The notes under the pieces are model-generated. The model saw nothing but the letters and a program-made list of their open reading frames with translations, was not told where the DNA came from and did no database searches. Positions 7,291 to 10,799 of a DNA stretch of 10,799 bases are shown one piece after another (positions within the stretch are counted from its first letter, which is position 1; every line of letters begins with the position of its first letter). Source of the stretch: Clostridiales bacterium (GTDB taxonomy: Bacteria; Bacillota; Clostridia; Oscillospirales; CAG-272); NCBI GenBank assembly GCA_012511425.1, contig JAAZGC010000072.1, forward strand, positions 1 to 10,799, read 5' to 3'. The position numbers were made by a program, and so were the translations under genes.

Positions 7291-8324
7291 CGAAAAAATC
7301 AAAAGGCAGATTATCGGTATTTGCCGTTTTCCTGATACTCTTTGCGGTTTTAGCGGCACCTGCTGCCGCTTTTTCCGTTCCCGAAAAGCCGGATAACAAT
7401 GCCGTTTACGACGACACCGGACTGATATCTTCCGAGACCCGTGAATATCTGATCGTTCTGAACGATATGCTGTATGAAAACTGCCGCGGACAGACGGTCA
7501 TTGCCATGTTCACCGGGATCGGCGGAGAGGATATCGCGGAGCTTGCAAAGCAGTGCTTCAACGGGTGGGGCATCGGCGACAGTGAATACAACAGGGGCGT
7601 TCTCTTCCTGATGACCGCCGCCGAAGACGACTATTGGGCGCTGCAGGGCAAGGGGCTTGAAGACAGTCTGACATCCGGTGAGATCGGTATCATACTTGAC
7701 GAATCCGTCGAGCCTTATTTCGCCGCCAAGGATTACGACGGAGCGGCGAAGGCGTTTGCAGAAGCCGTATATAAAAAGCTTGCCTCGATATACGGTTTTT
7801 CCGGCAGGCTGCCGAATGAACCGGCGTCTTCCGGAAAAACAAAGCTCACAGAAACCGCCGAAGAAGAGCGTTTTTCCCGTATTCCGGAAAGCGTAAGCAG
7901 CCCCATCTCCTCCGACCGGGAGCGGGATTTCTCCGGCAATGTATTTTCGGTATTTTTCGGAATCTTTCGTGCGGCTGTTTCTATCTTTATATTGGTTATA
8001 TTCATAGCGGTTTTCTTTTCCTGCTGCGGATGCGGAGATTTGTGCAGATGCTGCGGCTGCTGTAGAAGTGACTTCGGCGGAGGCGGCTACGGCGGCGGGT
8101 TCGGCGGAGGCGGCTTCGGCAGAACATATTACCGCAGTTTTCCCCGCGGCGGGTCGAGCTTCGGCGGCCGCCGTACGACAGGCGGAACTTCTTCCGGAGG
8201 CGCCGGCCGGTCTTTCGGAGGATCACGGGGGATCGGAGGCGGCAGCCGCGGAAGCAGCGGAAGAAGCGGAGGCTTCGGCGGCGGTTCTTCCCGAGGCGGC
8301 GGAGCCGGACGCGGGAGGAGATAA
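7287..8324 (+). CDS. TPM-domain membrane-anchored protein with Cys-rich patch and Gly/Arg-rich tail
   Basis: YgcG-like protein with a TPM domain (TLP18.3/Psb32/MOLO-1 family; phosphatase activity has been proposed for some members). Residues 1-28 are a signal peptide ending in APAAA with cleavage probably before Phe29. The TPM domain covers about residues 31-173: VYDDTGLIS, WGIGD, then RGVLFLM, GKGLED and a VEPYFAAKDYDGA segment, all expected in the family. A linker follows, then a membrane helix at about 220-244. Directly after it, residues 246-259 contain eight cysteines in fourteen positions (CCGCGDLCRCCGCC). The tail, about 263-345, is Gly-rich with many Ser and Arg and ends GRGRR. With the TPM domain outside, the Cys patch and tail would be cytoplasmic. 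The start overlaps the upstream stop (ATGA), implying translational coupling. A second, damaged copy follows 105 nt downstream. Confidence 0.9.
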   Translation: MTKKSKGRLSVFAVFLILFAVLAAPAAAFSVPEKPDNNAVYDDTGLISSETREYLIVLNDMLYENCRGQTVIAMFTGIGGEDIAELAKQCFNGWGIGDSEYNRGVLFLMTAAEDDYWALQGKGLEDSLTSGEIGIILDESVEPYFAAKDYDGAAKAFAEAVYKKLASIYGFSGRLPNEPASSGKTKLTETAEEERFSRIPESVSSPISSDRERDFSGNVFSVFFGIFRAAVSIFILVIFIAVFFSCCGCGDLCRCCGCCRSDFGGGGYGGGFGGGGFGRTYYRSFPRGGSSFGGRRTTGGTSSGGAGRSFGGSRGIGGGSRGSSGRSGGFGGGSSRGGGAGRGRR

Positions 8325-8344
8325 TTTTCCTGATGAGTTTAAGA

Positions 8345-8357
8345 ATGCAAATTGCAT
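8345..8357. repeat. Short inverted repeat between the two TPM genes
   Basis: ATGCAA and TTGCAT are perfect 6-bp arms around one A. The site lies 21 nt after the first TPM stop in a 105-nt gap. It has no T-run to act as a terminator and could be a protein-binding site or chance. A TTTACA sequence follows at 8360-8365, but I could not find a matching -10 box. Confidence 0.3.
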
Positions 8358-8429
8358 GGTTTACATATTAATGCGAAGATAAATCACAAAGATTCTTGCC
8401 GGAAAACACGAGTTATCAGGGCTGATTGA

Positions 8430-9341
8430 ATGAAAATCAAAAGGATATTTATAATCACCGCGGTATTCCTGCTGCTCGGACAGATGACGGCGCCGATGTC
8501 TGATTATTCGGTCCCGGAAAAGCCGGAGGACTTCACGGTTTACGACAACACCGGGCTTATATCACATTTCACCCGGGAATATCTTGTTGCTCTGAACGAT
8601 CTTCTGTATCAGAAATGCAGCAGCAAAACGGTTATAGCTCTGTTCGACGGGATCGGATGAGAAGATATCAAAGACTTTGCAAACAAATGCTTCCGCGAAT
8701 GGGGAATCGGTGACTTAAGAAAAGGCAACGGCACTCTTCTGGTGATAAATACCGAAAATAACGACTGTTATGCGATTATCGGCAATGAGCTGAAAGACAA
8801 CTTCATATTCGGCGAACTTAGCTACATAATATACATATATGTCAAGCCTTATCTTAAAGCGCAGGATTACAAGGGCGCGGTAAAGGTTTTTGCCGAAGTT
8901 ATTTACAGAAAGCTTGCCGGGATATACGGATTCTCAGATATTCAGCCGGAAACCCGCGCGTTTTCCGGAAAAACGGTTCTGCTTGAAACAGGAATAGAAA
9001 AGAAACCATATAAATCTCAGCTCGAAATAGAGTATACTTTTGCCGACCGCTTAAAATTCTTTGCGTCTTGGTTTTTCCCTTTTTTGGGTACCGTTTTTTC
9101 CGTTGTTGCAATAGTATTGCTCATTAAGTTTCTTTCTTTCTGCTGCTCCGGCGGCGGTGGATGCGGAGGCTGCTGCTCCGGGGTCGACTTGAATTGGTCC
9201 GGGTTCTATTGGTGGGATAAAGGCGGCGGATGGGATAACGGGGGAAGCAAAAAAATCAGCTTCGGCAGACCTGCCGAAGGGGGTGCAAGCTTCGGCGGCA
9301 GGAGACGCAGAGCAAACGGTGACAAATGCGGCAGGAGATAG
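8430..9341 (+). pseudogene. Second TPM-domain paralog, interrupted by an in-frame TGA
   Basis: A tandem paralog of the preceding TPM gene. Both halves lie in the same frame, split by a TGA at 8658-8660 (codon 77). The start has a weak site (AGGG, 8418-8421). The first 76 residues align with the intact copy (VYDNTGLIS, REYLVALNDLLYQKC, ALFDGIG). The text resumes directly after the stop (EDIKDFANKCFREWGIGD) and runs 226 codons to TAG. The stop takes the place of Gly80 (GGA) of the first copy, so a single G-to-T change explains it. The signal peptide lacks a clear AxA site and the central TPM motif is eroded (GNGTLLVINTENNDCYAIIG against RGVLFLMTAAEDDYWALQG), so it had diverged before or while breaking. 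The membrane helix, a weaker Cys/Gly patch (CCSGGGGCGGCC) and an Arg-rich end remain. It could be a recent pseudogene, a sequencing error or a readthrough gene. Confidence 0.85.
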
Positions 9342-9378
9342 GCTTTTGCCGTCATTCAAAGCATATAACGACTGCCAT

Positions 9379-9403
9379 GCGGATGATGTATAGTATAATC
9401 CGC
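9379..9403. repeat. Inverted repeat after the TPM pseudogene
   Basis: GCGGAT (9379-9384) and ATCCGC (9398-9403) are perfect 6-bp arms with a 13-nt AT-rich interior. The following TTAAAAA is a poor terminator tail, so its role is uncertain. It sits 28 nt before the -35 box of the tRNA promoter. No clear intrinsic terminator for the upstream operon was found. Confidence 0.3.
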
Positions 9404-9430
9404 TTAAAAACACAAATTTCGAAAAAACCC

Positions 9431-9459
9431 TTGACAAACCGATTTAAATGAGGTATAAT
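9431..9459 (+). promoter_or_regulatory. Perfect consensus promoter of the tRNA-Arg gene
   Basis: TTGACA (9431-9436), a 17-nt spacer, then TATAAT (9454-9459), an exact 12 of 12 match at ideal spacing. Transcription would start near 9466, about 21 nt before the mature tRNA 5' end. Strong promoters are normal for stable RNA genes. Confidence 0.92.
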
Positions 9460-9486
9460 ATATATCGCACATGAAAGATGTGTGAT

Positions 9487-9564
9487 GCGTTTGTAGCTCA
9501 GCCTGGATAGAGTGCCCGGCTACGAACCGGTAGGTCGGGGGTTCGAATCCCTCCAGACGCGCCA
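9487..9564 (+). tRNA. tRNA-Arg (anticodon ACG), CCA encoded
   Basis: A complete cloverleaf. The acceptor arms GCGTTTG (9487-9493) and CAGACGC (9554-9560) pair with one G-T wobble, followed by discriminator G9561 and encoded CCA at 9562-9564. The D arm is GCTC/GAGT with GG in the loop. The anticodon loop CTACGAA (9520-9526) has anticodon ACG at 9522-9524, read as ICG after deamination by TadA, decoding CGU, CGC and CGA. The T arm is GGGGG-TTCGAAT-CCCTC. The top pair of the anticodon stem is C27-U43 (9515, 9531), a mismatch, leaving four clean pairs. It stands alone, with its own promoter and terminator. Confidence 0.95.
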
Positions 9565-9602
9565 TTCCCCGAAACTTTTTCAGTTCCGGGGAATTTTTGT
9601 TT
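9564..9602 (+). terminator. Intrinsic terminator of the tRNA-Arg gene
   Basis: ATTCCCCG (9564-9571) pairs with CGGGGAAT (9587-9594), extended by AAC/GTT across one mismatch, closing a TTTTTCA loop. A T-rich tail TTTTGTTT follows. The hairpin begins at the final A of the encoded CCA, so the tRNA precursor has almost no spacer before the terminator. Confidence 0.88.
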
Positions 9603-9679
9603 CCGATATATATTGCCGCTTTTTGTCTGCAAACATTGATTCGATTAAAGTAAGATAATTGTTAATTTTCTGATTTAAG

Positions 9680-9709
9680 AACCGTCTGCTATTGTAATAT
9701 AAGGCGGTT
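9680..9709. repeat. Inverted repeat covering the -35 region of the lipoprotein promoter
   Basis: AACCGTCT (9680-9687) and AGGCGGTT (9702-9709) are complementary over 8 bp with one G-T wobble and a 14-nt interior. The interior contains the predicted -35 box at 9692-9697. No T-run follows, so an operator is more likely than a terminator. Chance cannot be excluded. Confidence 0.35.
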
Positions 9710-9721
9710 TAGTAGTATAAT
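9692..9721 (+). promoter_or_regulatory. Predicted promoter of the lipoprotein gene
   Basis: TTGTAA (9692-9697, 4 of 6), an 18-nt spacer, then an exact TATAAT (9716-9721). Transcription would start near 9728, leaving a leader of about 66 nt before the ATG at 9794. Confidence 0.55.
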
Positions 9722-9779
9722 ATATATGATTGCATTAATTGAATCAAATCGCGCCATAATCCCAATCAACGAAATAAAA

Positions 9780-9792
9780 AGGAGAAACTCCT
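9780..9792 (+). promoter_or_regulatory. Shine-Dalgarno site inside a small perfect hairpin
   Basis: AGGAG (9780-9784), an AAA loop and CTCCT (9788-9792) form a perfect 5-bp hairpin ending one base before the ATG at 9794. The 5' arm is the ribosome binding site itself, so folding would hide it. The spacing from GGAG to ATG is 9 nt. Confidence 0.6.
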
Positions 9793-9793
9793 G

Positions 9794-10799
9794 ATGAAAT
9801 CACAACTCCGCCGCATAATCGCACTGCTGCTCGCAGCCTGCTGTCTTTACTCTTTTGCCGGCTGCGCAAGCGTAAAAGATATAGTTTCGGCTCTGATAAG
9901 GGTCAAGAACCGTCACGACGGAGACGAAACCACTGCTTCCGAAACCGATATTACGGAAACGCTGACAGCGGATGTGACCGAAACCGCCGAACCGGCCGAT
10001 ACCGAGGAAGATCCCGGCGAAAGCCCGGCTGCCGACAGCGCCGATTATTTCCGGCAGTATATTGACCCCGCGGTTTTCGCTCTGTCCTTCACAAACTATG
10101 CGGTCAGCGAATATAAGTCCATGTCCGATCCGATCACTTTATGGGAAGCCCTCGGATGGTATACCGGATATCTTTATATGTTCGACGGAACCACCGAGCT
10201 ATCCAAAGAAACGATAGCAGATTTGACGGAGCTGTTCACCGGTTCTGACGAATTTATCGACTGCCCTGACGATTACATCGACGAAGAATACATCGAAAAA
10301 AGAGTCGCGACATACAGCTTCCCCGGCTTCTGCTACCTGATGGAAGATTATTTCGGCGATGAAGGCACAATGCAGTTTGTCATCGAAGCGGACGGCTATA
10401 CCGTTTATTCGCATATTCTGGAGATCGTCGACGGCGAGGGGCTTTATACTACCGACTACGAATGGTACTTTCAAGAAGCCGGCGGAAATCCGCCGTATCT
10501 GCTGACCGAATATACTTTGCCTTCTCTCGAAGAGAAAAGCTACGACGGAGAGTATTATCTTCTTTCGGCGGATGAGCTTGAAGAGTATATCGAATTCAAC
10601 AACATGCAGAACATCTGTCTTGCCGACGGAAACCGGCTGTTTATCGATTTCAGCTCAACTTACGACGGTTTCGACACCGAATCGGAAGACGGAAGCGAAA
10701 CATATCAGCAGTCGTATTTTGAGCGGAGAGACGGATGGCTTGCCGCATCTTTCCTTTCGACCGATCCCGTATACGGCGAATACTGGGGCGGATATTACC
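9794..10799 (+). CDS. Predicted acidic lipoprotein of unknown function (3' end off the window)
   Basis: I do not recognise the family. The frame is open from the ATG at 9794 to the right edge, 335 residues visible, with no stop. Residues 1-23 are a lipoprotein signal: basic start (RR at 6-7), hydrophobic core, then SFAGC with lipidated Cys24. Residues about 42-80 are a Thr/Glu/Asp/Pro-rich linker typical of surface lipoproteins. The rest is strongly acidic and rich in Tyr, Phe and Trp (for example DDYIDEEYIEKR and SLEEKSYDGEYYLL), suggesting an exported mixed alpha/beta domain on the outer face of the membrane. It could bind a ligand or metal, but no catalytic motif is visible. The start is supported by AAGGAG upstream, though that site lies in a hairpin. 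It has its own predicted promoter at 9692-9721 and is separated from the tRNA gene by a terminator. Confidence 0.8.
   Translation, partial: MKSQLRRIIALLLAACCLYSFAGCASVKDIVSALIRVKNRHDGDETTASETDITETLTADVTETAEPADTEEDPGESPAADSADYFRQYIDPAVFALSFTNYAVSEYKSMSDPITLWEALGWYTGYLYMFDGTTELSKETIADLTELFTGSDEFIDCPDDYIDEEYIEKRVATYSFPGFCYLMEDYFGDEGTMQFVIEADGYTVYSHILEIVDGEGLYTTDYEWYFQEAGGNPPYLLTEYTLPSLEEKSYDGEYYLLSADELEEYIEFNNMQNICLADGNRLFIDFSSTYDGFDTESEDGSETYQQSYFERRDGWLAASFLSTDPVYGEYWGGYY

Noticed and set aside
8068..8382. Alanine/glutamate-rich frame overlapping the TPM gene tail
   Set aside because: It is the shifted reading of the GGC/GGA-rich tail; alternate frames of glycine-rich repeats commonly stay open.
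8658..8660. TGA read as selenocysteine or as glycine (recoded genome)
   Set aside because: The aligned residue is Gly in a non-catalytic position, no selenocysteine hairpin was apparent after it, and TGA ends other genes in the window.
9051..9437. Minus-strand frame of 128 codons opposite the second TPM gene
   Set aside because: It is antisense to a frame with clear TPM homology and has no ribosome site or domain.

Overview
The window looks chromosomal and most likely comes from a Bacillota bacterium of class Clostridia, possibly an uncultured gut-type lineage. The reasons are near-consensus sigma-A type promoters (including an exact TTGACA-N17-TATAAT), purine-rich Shine-Dalgarno sites, a tRNA gene with encoded CCA, AT-rich spacers between GC-richer genes, and an xpaC-telA gene pair of the kind known from Bacillus. 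The species cannot be fixed from the sequence alone.

Minus strand, 1-3976: a two-gene sbcD-sbcC operon read right to left from its own promoter. It encodes the SbcD nuclease and SbcC ATPase subunits of the Mre11/Rad50-type DNA-end processing complex. The two genes overlap by 4 nt (ATGA), and sbcC runs off the left edge before its C-terminal ATPase lobe. Positions 3913-4429 are a divergent, AT-rich, gene-free spacer carrying the sbcD promoter and two promoters for the plus-strand operon.

Plus strand, 4430-9341: a tightly packed membrane-associated cluster. Its order is an XpaC-like protein with an unusual N-terminal repeat region and a probable TTG start, a TelA/YaaN-family protein, a diverged LemA-like membrane protein, a secreted and membrane-anchored TPM-domain protein with a Cys-rich patch and a Gly/Arg-rich tail, and a second TPM paralog broken by one in-frame TGA. 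XpaC/TelA and LemA/TPM are each known gene neighbours. Here they are joined in one run with gaps of 42 nt, 17 nt and a 4-nt overlap, which suggests one envelope-associated system of unknown biochemical function. This is the best candidate in the window for something under-described.

Plus strand, 9431-9603: a solitary tRNA-Arg(ACG) gene with a perfect consensus promoter and an immediate intrinsic terminator. Plus strand, 9680-10799: a predicted acidic lipoprotein of unknown function, cut by the right edge, whose Shine-Dalgarno sequence lies inside a small perfect hairpin.

No insertion sequences, CRISPR arrays, phage genes or attachment sites were seen.
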